Shown here piece after piece: positions 18,711-26,856 of a stretch of 64,000 nt of DNA. The stretch lies in assembly GCA_026390165.1 (NCBI GenBank), contig JAPLGM010000004.1, forward strand, positions 62,001 to 126,000, in the 5' to 3' direction. Below the pieces are notes generated by a model. That model was not told the DNA's origin, did no database searches, and saw nothing but the letters and a program-made list of their open reading frames with translations. The DNA is from Campylobacterales bacterium. Its GTDB lineage: Bacteria; Campylobacterota; Campylobacteria; Campylobacterales; Sulfurimonadaceae. Positions within the stretch are counted from its first letter, which is position 1, and each line of letters opens with the position of its first letter. The position numbers and the translations under genes are program-made.

Positions 18711-19145
18711 ATGCTTTTGGAATTTATGAGAGACGATCATCGCGCATGTGATCACCTCTATACGGAGGCTGAGAATGCCCTTGCTGACAAAAAAGTTGAT
18801 GAAGCCAAAAAACTCTTTGGTGCATTTTACCGCGCTACCAACCACCATTTCGATATGGAAGAGAAAGAGCTTTTTATCACGTTTGAAAAACGGACGGGGA
18901 TGATGGGGGGACCTACGCAGATGATGCGTTATGAGCACCAACAATTACGCGCCCTTTTGGAATCAATGCTCCGATCTTTGAATGAAGAGAAATATGATGA
19001 CTTTTTCGGGCAAGGGGAGTCGATGATGATTATGCTTCAGCAGCACAATATGAAAGAGGAGCAAATGCTTTATCCGATGATTGACCGTGCCCTTAGCGGG
19101 GATGCAGAATTAATGATACAAAGATTGAAGGATATGCCCCAATGA
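18711..19145 (+). CDS. Hemerythrin HHE-domain protein
   Basis: A 144-residue four-helix hemerythrin-like protein expected to bind a di-iron centre. Metal-ligand candidates fall in the right order: H10 (DDHRACDHL), HH near 49-50, E54/E57, H75 (YEHQQ) and H112 with following Glu residues (QHNMKEEQMLYP). Such HHE proteins serve in oxygen or NO binding and in iron-sulfur repair. The stop overlaps the next start by 4 bp. The CRP/FNR-type operator and the following DUF2249 gene suggest regulation by oxygen or nitrosative conditions, which is inference from context. Confidence 0.9.
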   Translation: MLLEFMRDDHRACDHLYTEAENALADKKVDEAKKLFGAFYRATNHHFDMEEKELFITFEKRTGMMGGPTQMMRYEHQQLRALLESMLRSLNEEKYDDFFGQGESMMIMLQQHNMKEEQMLYPMIDRALSGDAELMIQRLKDMPQ

Positions 19146-19384
19146 GTACGTTGGATGTACAGGAATTCGATCACCCTGTGCCATTGGAGATGACGATCGA
19201 TGCGTTTAAAAAACTAACGGGGAGTGAAGTCCTTTTAATGATTCACCGTCGTGAGCCGATTCCCCTCTTTGAGATAATTACTAAAAATGGTGGCTTCTAT
19301 CGCTCGATGCAGGTGAATGAAAATCTCTGGCATATTTTTATCACCCGTGATCCCACCCTTGATTTGGGGGAATGCCGTGTTTAA
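19142..19384 (+). CDS. DUF2249-domain protein
   Basis: An 80-residue protein matching the small DUF2249 fold (TusA-like size). It has DHPVPLEMTIDAFKKL at the N-terminus, the central LMIHRREPIPLFEII strand, and an aromatic C-terminal strand. DUF2249 domains frequently sit beside hemerythrins and denitrification or NO-related genes; their biochemical role is not established. It overlaps the hemerythrin gene by 4 bp and the following membrane-protein gene by about 8 bp, so the three are surely one operon. There is no cysteine, so a sulfur-carrier role is unlikely. Confidence 0.85.
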   Translation: MSTLDVQEFDHPVPLEMTIDAFKKLTGSEVLLMIHRREPIPLFEIITKNGGFYRSMQVNENLWHIFITRDPTLDLGECRV

Positions 19385-20645
19385 CGGGCTCTCTCTCGAT
19401 CAAGCACCACCCATTTCAGTAGTGCTTCGCTTTTTTCTTACCCTCCCTGTTTTCGGATTGATCCTCAGCCTTTTTATGATTTTTTTTCCCATCGAAATTC
19501 TCACCCCTAATCATCCCTTTTCCCTTGCTGGTATCCATCTCCTTTTTTTGGGGATGATTAGCATGGGGATGATCGGAGCACTGTTTCAGATGCAAAGTGT
19601 TTTAGGGGGTGCACCCATCCCCTCACCGCTGGGAAACTCTATTATTATTCACACACTTTTAAGCGCGGGGATTCTTGCATTAGCGGGTGCCTTTATTTTG
19701 CAACTCCCCGAACTTTTTATTATTGCGGCTGTCTTGTTGGGGAGTGGCATCGTCTACTTCGCCCAAATTCTCCTCCCCTTACTCCTTGGAAAAATGGGCC
19801 ACGACACTCTCAAAGGGATGCGCTTCGCCCTTTTTTCTCTCCTCATTACCGCGATACTTGGGGTTGTTATGGCAAGCTCTTACGCCAATGGAAATTTTGA
19901 AAATACCCACGCAGCGATCAAAGCCTCTCACTACTCAATAGGTCTTATCGGCTGGGTTGCGGCACTCATCATCTATGTTGCTTTTCAAGTCGTGGAGATG
20001 TTTTATGTGACGACCCCGTATAGCGATTGGTGCAAAAACAATGTCAAACGGATTCTTGGAATCTCCCTTCTTCTCAAAGTGATTTGGCTCTTCACTGCAT
20101 TGCAATTTCCATGGGTGTTTGATATTTTTATTGCATTGTTACTGGTAGGATTTGTGATAACAACGGTGAAACGGTTACGCAGTCGCAAACGACGTGTGAG
20201 TGATGTGAGTATCTGGTTTTGGATGATGGGGATGGGGTTGTTGATGATTTCACTGCTCTCGTATGGTGCTTTGATGGTGCGTCATTATGAGCCCTTAGAA
20301 GCGATGAGTCTGATTGCATTTGCCCTCTTTGCTCTCTCGATCATTTTGGGGATGATGGGGAAAATTGTCCCTTTCTTGGTATGGTTTCACCTCAATGCCG
20401 CAGGATATATGGAGACCCCCATTATGTCGAATATTATCCCCGCTAAACGACTCAAAATGAGCTTTTTGCTTTTTGGATTCACCGCTTTGACGGCTCTTCT
20501 CTCCCCTTTTTTCCCATTGCTTTTAATCGCTTCGGGTCTTAGTGGGGTCGTATTATTTTCGTTATTGCTTTTTAATCTGGTAGCCGCCGCGAAACTCTAT
20601 CGCAACGTTCTTGCGACGGGGACGAGATTTACCTTTGAGCCTTAA
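19377..20645 (+). CDS. Polytopic membrane protein of the hemerythrin operon, NnrS/heme-copper-oxidase-like
   Basis: A protein of about 422 residues with roughly 12 membrane helices. I do not recognise a characterised family with certainty. Conserved-looking histidines within or near helices (GIHLLFLG, IIHTLLS, KASHYSIG, VRHYEP, VWFHLNAAG) recall NnrS-type or heme-copper-oxidase subunit I-like proteins. GTG at 19377 is chosen because GGGGGAATGCC precedes it and it overlaps the DUF2249 stop by 8 bp; an ATG 60 bases upstream would create a long overlap with non-membrane residues. It is translationally coupled to the hemerythrin and DUF2249 genes and probably serves the same stress response. Confidence 0.65.
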   Translation: MFNGLSLDQAPPISVVLRFFLTLPVFGLILSLFMIFFPIEILTPNHPFSLAGIHLLFLGMISMGMIGALFQMQSVLGGAPIPSPLGNSIIIHTLLSAGILALAGAFILQLPELFIIAAVLLGSGIVYFAQILLPLLLGKMGHDTLKGMRFALFSLLITAILGVVMASSYANGNFENTHAAIKASHYSIGLIGWVAALIIYVAFQVVEMFYVTTPYSDWCKNNVKRILGISLLLKVIWLFTALQFPWVFDIFIALLLVGFVITTVKRLRSRKRRVSDVSIWFWMMGMGLLMISLLSYGALMVRHYEPLEAMSLIAFALFALSIILGMMGKIVPFLVWFHLNAAGYMETPIMSNIIPAKRLKMSFLLFGFTALTALLSPFFPLLLIASGLSGVVLFSLLLFNLVAAAKLYRNVLATGTRFTFEP

Positions 20646-20666
20646 TCTCGGCTCATAATCTTTTTT
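20636..20666 (+). terminator. Terminator of the hemerythrin operon
   Basis: TGAGCC (20636-20641) and GGCTCA (20650-20655) form a stem around the stop codon, followed by TAATCTTTTTT. It is a classical Rho-independent signal and separates this operon from the convergent pit gene. Confidence 0.8.
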
Positions 20667-22149
20667 ATTTCGCGATAAAACTGAGACAGTAATAAATTCC
20701 AGCACTCAGTAATGCGGTTACCGGTAAGGTGAAAAGCCATGAGAGTAAAATAGTTTTCACCATACTTTTCTGCACGCCGCCTTCGGGCTCTGCAACCATC
20801 GATCCGGCAACAGCACTGGATACGATATGCGTTGTGCTGACCGGAGCATGGGCAAAGTTTGCTAATAGAATAGTTACCATTGCCATCGCTTGTGCCACGG
20901 TCGCTTGCATATAGTTAATCGGTTGAGATCCAATTTTCTCACCGATGGTAAGGACAATTCTTTTATAACCAATCATCGTTCCAATACTAAGGGCAAGCGC
21001 AACAGCAATAATGACCCATGTAGGAACGTATTCGGTTGCTGAGAGCATGGTCTTTCGTTGCGCTGCTATGTAATCGGATTTATCCTTGTCCATTATCAGA
21101 TAGGTTTTTTCGACTTGACCAAAAAAGTTATCCGAACATAAAATAGCGGTATGAACACGCCAACTATCTTGCGGTGAAAGTTGTGAATACGATTTAAGTC
21201 CATTAAGTTTGGTAGCAATAAGAGAAGTTGTTTCGTACACTTGGTTAACGTTACACTCTGCAATCGTATTTTTTGTTTTAAGGGCGCTGATTAGGTGTTT
21301 TTCACTCACAAGCTTATTGAGGGTTTCATTGTTCTCAGCATAAAAGTTTGCCAAATTTACAGCACTGTCTCGTGTTTGCTTGATTTTATATTCGTGAGAA
21401 TTCATATCGAGCGCGTAATAGGTCGGCAATATCCCGATTAGGATAATCATGATAAGACCGATCCCTTTTTGACCATCATTCGAACCGTGCGCGAAACTTA
21501 CCCCTGCACCCGTGGCAATGATCCCCATGCGCATCCAAAAGTTCGGACGCTTTCTTTTCGACTCGTTATCAGGTGTTTTGAAAAATTTTGGATTATGCAC
21601 AAATTTTCTCGTTGCCTTCATGAGTAAATAGGCAAAACCAAATCCCAAAAGAGGAGAAAGAGCCAATGCTGTCAATACACCGTACAAGGCTTTCCAGTTG
21701 ACGCTTTGTGAAAACTCAAACCCGTGCATAACACCAAACACGGTGCTGACTCCGATCAGTGATCCGATCAGCGAATGGGAACTGGAAACGGGTAAACCGA
21801 AATACCATGTCCCAAAATTCCAGATAACGGCGGAAAGTAGCAGGGAATAAATCATCACCAATGTCGCATTCTGATTGGATGCGACCATAATATCCAGTGG
21901 CAATAAATGGACAATGACGTATGCAACGCCGATACCCCCCATAATAACACCCACAAAGTTCATAATCCCCGACATGAGGACAGAATATTCGGCTTTCATG
22001 GAGTTGGTATAAATGATCATTGCCACCGAATTTGCAGTATCGTGAAAACCGTTAATCATTTCATAAAAGAGGGCGATACCTAACGATATAAGTAATAAAC
22101 TAAGGGTGAGAGTGTTGACATTATTCAATGCTTCCCAAATGACAGACAT
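20665..22149 (-). CDS. pit: Low-affinity inorganic phosphate transporter, Pit family
   Basis: A 494-residue inner-membrane H+- or cation-coupled phosphate transporter. Both Pit signature halves are visible: GFHDTANSVA near residue 36 and, after a central soluble loop, ANFAHAPVSTTHIVSSA near 440. The first half also shows GLPVSSSHSLIGSLIG and SFAHGSNDGQKGIG. A large hydrophilic insert lies between the halves (about residues 245-370). Four Pho-box-like repeats lie just upstream, so here even the Pit transporter seems to be under phosphate control. It lies beside the pst/pho cluster. Confidence 0.95.
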   Translation of the reverse strand: MSVIWEALNNVNTLTLSLLLISLGIALFYEMINGFHDTANSVAMIIYTNSMKAEYSVLMSGIMNFVGVIMGGIGVAYVIVHLLPLDIMVASNQNATLVMIYSLLLSAVIWNFGTWYFGLPVSSSHSLIGSLIGVSTVFGVMHGFEFSQSVNWKALYGVLTALALSPLLGFGFAYLLMKATRKFVHNPKFFKTPDNESKRKRPNFWMRMGIIATGAGVSFAHGSNDGQKGIGLIMIILIGILPTYYALDMNSHEYKIKQTRDSAVNLANFYAENNETLNKLVSEKHLISALKTKNTIAECNVNQVYETTSLIATKLNGLKSYSQLSPQDSWRVHTAILCSDNFFGQVEKTYLIMDKDKSDYIAAQRKTMLSATEYVPTWVIIAVALALSIGTMIGYKRIVLTIGEKIGSQPINYMQATVAQAMAMVTILLANFAHAPVSTTHIVSSAVAGSMVAEPEGGVQKSMVKTILLSWLFTLPVTALLSAGIYYCLSFIAK

Positions 22150-22177
22150 GACGTTATCCTAAGATTGAAATATGAGA

Positions 22178-22214
22178 TTACGAAACCATTACAAAACGGT
22201 TACGAGATTATTAC
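22178..22214 (-). promoter_or_regulatory. Putative Pho box of pit: four GTAA repeats, 11-bp period
   Basis: On the plus strand TTAC occurs at 22178, 22189, 22200 and 22211, exactly 11 bp apart. Read on the coding strand this includes GTAACCGTTTTGTAATGG. The pair GTAACC-N5-GTAAT is the same as that before the porin gene. Confidence 0.7.
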
Positions 22215-22273
22215 ACAATTATGCCAAGAGTCTCTTTTAACTGACTTTACACACGTAAGGTGCGTAAACTCAG

Positions 22274-24157
22274 TTAATCATAAAACCGAATTGTATTTCG
22301 CCCCGCTTCTTTCGCTGCATACATTGCTACATCGGCATGTTGAAAAAGCTTCTCTTCACTCTCCTCATCTGCTTTGAAAACCAACACACCAATGCTTGCG
22401 GTGCAGTGATGCTCAATAGTTGAAGCTTGATCACTGCTTATTTTAAAAGAGTAGATAGCGGACAAAGCAGAGAGGATTTTCTGCGCTATGACAGTTACCT
22501 CGCTTGTCGACTTTTCTTTCTCTTCATTTAACTCATGTATTATCACTGCAAATTCATCACCGCCGACGCGTGCTACTGTATCAATCTCCCGCACACAAGA
22601 TTTGAGCCTATGGGCTGCCTCAATGAGTAGTAAATCACCGGCAGAGTGGCCATGCGTATCATTGAGCGGTTTGAAATTATCCAAATCAAGATAGATGAGT
22701 GCTGAGTGCTTTTTACTTCGTTTACTGCTCGATATAGCTTGGTTAAGTCGGTCGTGAAGAAGACGGCGATTGGCTAATTTGGTAAGGGGGTCATAAAATG
22801 CCAACTCACGTATTTTGTCTTGCATCTCTTTGCGCTCAGTAATATCTCTGCTAATACCGTGATAACCGATAATATTCCGATTCTCATCAAACTCTGGTTT
22901 TGAGACAATTTCTCCCCATATCAAAGTACCATTTTTACATTTATGCTGTATCTCAAGTATTGAATAATCCTCATAAATTCCTTGTTTCTCATCCTCTTCT
23001 CTTTGATGGATTCTCTCCATAGCAGTTGCAATCCCCTCATCGGTAAAAAGCTCAAAAATATGGTGACCAATCAACTCATCAGGTCGAAAACCTATTATTC
23101 GTTCAACCGACGGGCTTATATAGGTAAAATGAAAATGTTTATCTGCTTTCCAGATTACATCTACCATATCCTCGGTGAGATTACGGTAGAGTGCTTCGCT
23201 GTTTCGAAGTTTCTCTTCTGCACTTTTACGATAGCTAATCTCGCGTCGTAATCTATAAACCCAATAGCCTATAATGAGGAATATCAGTGCAATAGCTAAG
23301 CCATATTTGATGAGGGTCTCACTCTTTATCCCCTGCTCAATATGCAACCAACGGTTGAACAGTGCATCCGTCTCCTCTTTGGGAATGGTCGCCATCGCTT
23401 TCGTTAAAATAAGAGCCAACGGTTCATTCCCTTTTGTAAGACCAAAACTCTGATGGCTTATATACTCTGTTTGACCGGAAAAACGCAAGGTATTAAAATT
23501 GTTTGTCTTGATTGAATAGTCTGCAACATTAGCATCCCCGACGTAGGCATCTGCCACGCCATCCACCACCATTTTGAGTGCCTCTTTAGTAGTGGATGCG
23601 GGTACAAGGATGATTTTAGGATAGTTTTTTTTCATCAACTCCTCCATAAAATACCCTTTTTCGACCGATACCCGTTTGTTGGAGAGTTGTTTCAAACTGC
23701 CGATGAAAGTCGCTTTCCCATTATCAATAATGATAGTCTGGGTATCTCGATAGGGTTCGCTAAAGGTAAGATATTCTGAACGTTCAGGCGTTTTAACAAT
23801 ACTGGTTATCATATCCAACTCACCACTTTTTGCCATATTGAGGAGTTGAATCCATGATTTGTTTTGTACTATTTCAAAGTGCAAACCCAGTGTTTTTTCA
23901 AGTCGGTGCATATAATCGACCACTATGCCAATATGATTGCCATCTTTGTCAATCCATTCGTATGGAGCGTACTCTGGATCCATCCCCACTTTTAGGGTAG
24001 GGTGCTGTGAGAGCCATTTTTCTTCGTTTTCAGTGAGGTGCAATTGCGCTGATTGATTAGTGATGGGTTGTGCAAACAACTGCATTACAAAAAAGATAAA
24101 TAAGAGAAAAGAAAAGCGAATAAGTGGCAGGATAAAATTTTTATTGAGTAGGTTCAC
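22274..24157 (-). CDS. Sensor diguanylate cyclase (periplasmic SBP_bac_3, PAS, GGDEF)
   Basis: A 627-residue membrane sensor likely to make cyclic di-GMP. Residues 1-30 are a signal/anchor. A periplasmic solute-binding domain of the amino-acid-binding type (SBP_bac_3) spans about 45-275 (WLSQHPTLKVGMDPEYAPYEW). A membrane helix lies at about 280-300, then a PAS/PAC domain at about 318-445 (FTYISPSVERIIGF, GYHGISRDITERKEM). A GGDEF domain covers about 450-627, with an intact VGGDEF active site and the DPLTKLANRRLLHDR start. No EAL domain follows. The gene lies upstream of pit in the same direction and close to pst, so a nutrient-linked ligand is possible but unproven. Confidence 0.92.
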   Translation of the reverse strand: MNLLNKNFILPLIRFSFLLFIFFVMQLFAQPITNQSAQLHLTENEEKWLSQHPTLKVGMDPEYAPYEWIDKDGNHIGIVVDYMHRLEKTLGLHFEIVQNKSWIQLLNMAKSGELDMITSIVKTPERSEYLTFSEPYRDTQTIIIDNGKATFIGSLKQLSNKRVSVEKGYFMEELMKKNYPKIILVPASTTKEALKMVVDGVADAYVGDANVADYSIKTNNFNTLRFSGQTEYISHQSFGLTKGNEPLALILTKAMATIPKEETDALFNRWLHIEQGIKSETLIKYGLAIALIFLIIGYWVYRLRREISYRKSAEEKLRNSEALYRNLTEDMVDVIWKADKHFHFTYISPSVERIIGFRPDELIGHHIFELFTDEGIATAMERIHQREEDEKQGIYEDYSILEIQHKCKNGTLIWGEIVSKPEFDENRNIIGYHGISRDITERKEMQDKIRELAFYDPLTKLANRRLLHDRLNQAISSSKRSKKHSALIYLDLDNFKPLNDTHGHSAGDLLLIEAAHRLKSCVREIDTVARVGGDEFAVIIHELNEEKEKSTSEVTVIAQKILSALSAIYSFKISSDQASTIEHHCTASIGVLVFKADEESEEKLFQHADVAMYAAKEAGRNTIRFYD

Positions 24158-24312
24158 CTATCTATCCTCTTTTTAGTATTGTACAACTATTTTTTGAATA
24201 CACGCGTTAATATTCATTCAATACAGTAAATAAAAATTAAGATATGATAATATGGAAATACGTAAAGTGGTAACTAATAATGCACTGTTTTATAAGAGAA
24301 AGATGGGCAAAA

Positions 24313-25098
24313 TCACCCAAATTTCCCCGTGATATACTCTTGGGTTAATTTTTCTTTTGGAGTGACGAATAACTCTTCCGTATAGCCAAGTTCGATCAAA
24401 TCCCCGAGATACATAAACCCTGTGTAGTCACTAACCCGCGCCGCTTGTTGCATGTTATGGGTAACGATAATGATAGAGACACGCTCTTTGAGTTCGATAA
24501 CGAGTTTCTCAATTCCCTGAGTCGAGATGGGGTCAAGGGCGGAGGTGGGTTCATCGAAGAGTAATACTTCAGGCTCAACTGCGATGGCCCGGGCAATACA
24601 TAAACGCTGTTGTTGACCACCTGAAAGACCGTTTGCATCGTGTTTTAGACGATCACTTACCTCTTTCCAAATGGCAGCGTCTTTGAGTGCTTTTTCAACA
24701 CGCCCATCGAGTTCAGATTTATTTTTGATCCCCTGAAGTCGCATACCGTAGGCAACATTATCGTAAATCGACATTGGAAAGGCTGTTGGTTTTTGAAAAA
24801 TCATCCCGATACGGGTACGTAGATGAATTAGATCCTCTTTCGGATCGAGGATATTGCGTCCGTCAAATTCGATTTCCCCCTCGTATTTATTCCCCGGATA
24901 GAGATCGTGCATACGGTTGAATGAACGCAATAGAGTCGTTTTACCGCATCCTGATGGTCCGATAAGTGCCGTAATCGAATTTTTAGCGATCGGCATTGTA
25001 ATCTTTTTGAGACTTGGAGCCGATGCCCCTTTATAGGTGAAATCAAAATTTCGTACTTGGAGGGCACACTCTTCTTTAATATCAATAATACTTGCCAT
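24313..25098 (-). CDS. pstB: Phosphate ABC transporter ATP-binding protein PstB
   Basis: ATPase of the high-affinity phosphate importer. The 261-residue protein shows Walker [10 protein letters not shown] at 47-55, signature LSGGQQQR, Walker B with [12 protein letters not shown], and the H-loop [13 protein letters not shown], all typical of PstB. pstA ends 3 bp upstream. It is the last gene of the pstCAB unit; no strong terminator is visible in the 155-bp gap that follows, which otherwise holds nothing I can identify. Confidence 0.97.
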   Translation of the reverse strand: MASIIDIKEECALQVRNFDFTYKGASAPSLKKITMPIAKNSITALIGPSGCGKTTLLRSFNRMHDLYPGNKYEGEIEFDGRNILDPKEDLIHLRTRIGMIFQKPTAFPMSIYDNVAYGMRLQGIKNKSELDGRVEKALKDAAIWKEVSDRLKHDANGLSGGQQQRLCIARAIAVEPEVLLFDEPTSALDPISTQGIEKLVIELKERVSIIIVTHNMQQAARVSDYTGFMYLGDLIELGYTEELFVTPKEKLTQEYITGKFG

Positions 25099-25101
25099 TG
25101 G

Positions 25102-25947
25102 TTATTTCCCTTTTTTTCTCGTTAATAAAATCAATCGTCCCGCAATATTGAGACCCAAAATAAACATAGAGAGGATAAAGGCTGCCGCCCATCCCAGCTG
25201 TTGCCAATCCTCATAGGGACTGGTCGCATAGTTAAACATCGTCACGGTCAATGATGGCATAGCCTGATTCAAATCAGTGGTGAAAAAGTTATCGTTGAAG
25301 GAGGTAAAGAGTAGTGGTGCTGTCTCTCCAGCAACACGTGCAACACCAAGTAATACCCCTGTCAAAATCCCTGCTTTTGCTCCACGATACACGACACTGA
25401 GGATAACTTTGTACTTAGGCGCACCCAGTGCAAAAGCGGCTTCACGCAATGTTCCGGGGACAAGTTGAAGCATATCGTCGGTCGTACGCAAGATGATTGG
25501 GATCATTATGATTCCCAATGCAATTGCCCCTGCCCACGCACTGAAATGTCCCATCGGTAAAACAACAATGGCATAGACAAATGCACCAATAACGATGGAG
25601 GGGGCGGACATCATAATATCACTAATGTCACGGATAGTATTGGCAAGTTTGGAATTTTTGCCGTATTCACTCAAATATGTCCCCGCCAAGATCCCAAAAG
25701 GGACACCGACACCCGTTGCCATCCCCACAAGGATCAATTGACCTACGAGGGCGTGCTTAAGCCCACTATCCTCGTAACCCGGAGGAGCACCTTCGTAGAT
25801 AAAGATATTCCAGTTAAGGGCACTTAAGCCTTTCATCACCAAAACACCCAAAATCCAAAACAAAAAAGCCAACGCAATAAGGGCACTTAGGGTTGAAAAA
25901 ATCAATGCCAGTTTATTGATAAAAATCCGTTTTTGTACGGCAGTCAT
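25102..25947 (-). CDS. pstA: Phosphate ABC transporter permease PstA
   Basis: Inner-membrane permease subunit of the Pst phosphate importer. It has 281 residues and about six helices. The permease EAA loop is seen as AFALGAPKYKVILSVVYRGAKAGILTG-type sequence near residue 185, in the position expected for PstA. Its ATG shares one base with the pstC stop (TAATG), so the two permease subunits are made by coupled translation, which suits an equimolar heterodimer. Confidence 0.96.
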   Translation of the reverse strand: MTAVQKRIFINKLALIFSTLSALIALAFLFWILGVLVMKGLSALNWNIFIYEGAPPGYEDSGLKHALVGQLILVGMATGVGVPFGILAGTYLSEYGKNSKLANTIRDISDIMMSAPSIVIGAFVYAIVVLPMGHFSAWAGAIALGIIMIPIILRTTDDMLQLVPGTLREAAFALGAPKYKVILSVVYRGAKAGILTGVLLGVARVAGETAPLLFTSFNDNFFTTDLNQAMPSLTVTMFNYATSPYEDWQQLGWAAAFILSMFILGLNIAGRLILLTRKKGK

Positions 25948-26795
25948 TAGGCTCTCCTTGCTTTACGTAAAAAGTAAAATTTAGCAATAGCGATCACCAC
26001 AAAACTCATGATAAGAAGGGTAAGTGCCAGACCAAACAAGCTTGAAAAATACAAGGATGTATCGGCTTCCGTAAACTCATTAGCAAGGGTAACAGGGATA
26101 GAGGTTGTTGGACTGAGTATCGAAGTAGGGACTTTGTGAACATTCCCCATAACAAACGTCACCGCCATTGTTTCACCGATTGCACGCCCTAGAGCCAAGA
26201 TAAGGGAACCGATAATACCCGCCTTCGCGTAGGGGATAATAACATCTTTGATAACGTCCCATTGGGTACCGCCCAATGCGTAGGCAGACTCTTTAAGAAT
26301 ATCAGGAGTGGTATTCATCGCATCGCGCGTAACTGCTGCCATAAAGGGGAGAATCATAATTGCCAAAACAATCCCTGCGGCAAGAAGACCAATCCCCATA
26401 CCGCCAGTGAAATCACGCAAAATAGGGACAAAATAAAAGAGTCCCCACATTCCGTAAATAACAGAGGGGATAGCGGCGAGAAGCTCAACGCTCACCCCGA
26501 AGAACCCTTTAATCTTATCGTGTGCGATTTCACTAAGGAAAATAGCAACACCAATAGCAACAGGAATAGCGAGAATCATCGCCAAAAAGGTAGAGGCAAC
26601 TGAACCGAAAATCGCTGCATACGCCCCGAATTTATCAACGTTAGGAGCCCACTCGTCTTTGGTAATGAAATCCAATCCAAATGTCTGCATCGCTTCCATC
26701 GATTGATTGAACAATACGACAAATATCCATGCGACGATCAAGAGGATCAAAAATGCACTGATACGCGTCAGATTTTGAAAGATTTTATCGATCAT
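25947..26795 (-). CDS. pstC: Phosphate ABC transporter permease PstC
   Basis: Permease partner of PstA, 282 residues, about six membrane helices. The EAA loop reads SAYALGGTQWDVIKDVIIPYAKAG near residue 170, typical for PstC. It is the first gene of pstCAB. A Pho-box-like pair (26839-26856) sits 45-60 bp before its start, overlapping the stop codon of the preceding CCA-enzyme gene, so pstCAB appears to have its own phosphate-responsive promoter rather than depending only on readthrough from phoU. Confidence 0.96.
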   Translation of the reverse strand: MIDKIFQNLTRISAFLILLIVAWIFVVLFNQSMEAMQTFGLDFITKDEWAPNVDKFGAYAAIFGSVASTFLAMILAIPVAIGVAIFLSEIAHDKIKGFFGVSVELLAAIPSVIYGMWGLFYFVPILRDFTGGMGIGLLAAGIVLAIMILPFMAAVTRDAMNTTPDILKESAYALGGTQWDVIKDVIIPYAKAGIIGSLILALGRAIGETMAVTFVMGNVHKVPTSILSPTTSIPVTLANEFTEADTSLYFSSLFGLALTLLIMSFVVIAIAKFYFLRKARRA

Positions 26796-26838
26796 GCCAA
26801 GCCTTACCTAAAAATTTTTAGCAATTTTAGTACAGGAT

Positions 26839-26856
26839 GATTACAACTGCGTTACG
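26839..26856 (-). promoter_or_regulatory. Putative Pho box of pstCAB, overlapping the end of the CCA-enzyme gene
   Basis: Read on the minus strand: GTAACGCAGTTGTAATC, two GTAA units 11 bp apart (plus-strand TTAC at 26841 and 26852). The first unit includes the TAA stop codon of the upstream gene. It is weaker than the other boxes because the C after GTAAC is replaced by G. Confidence 0.55.
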
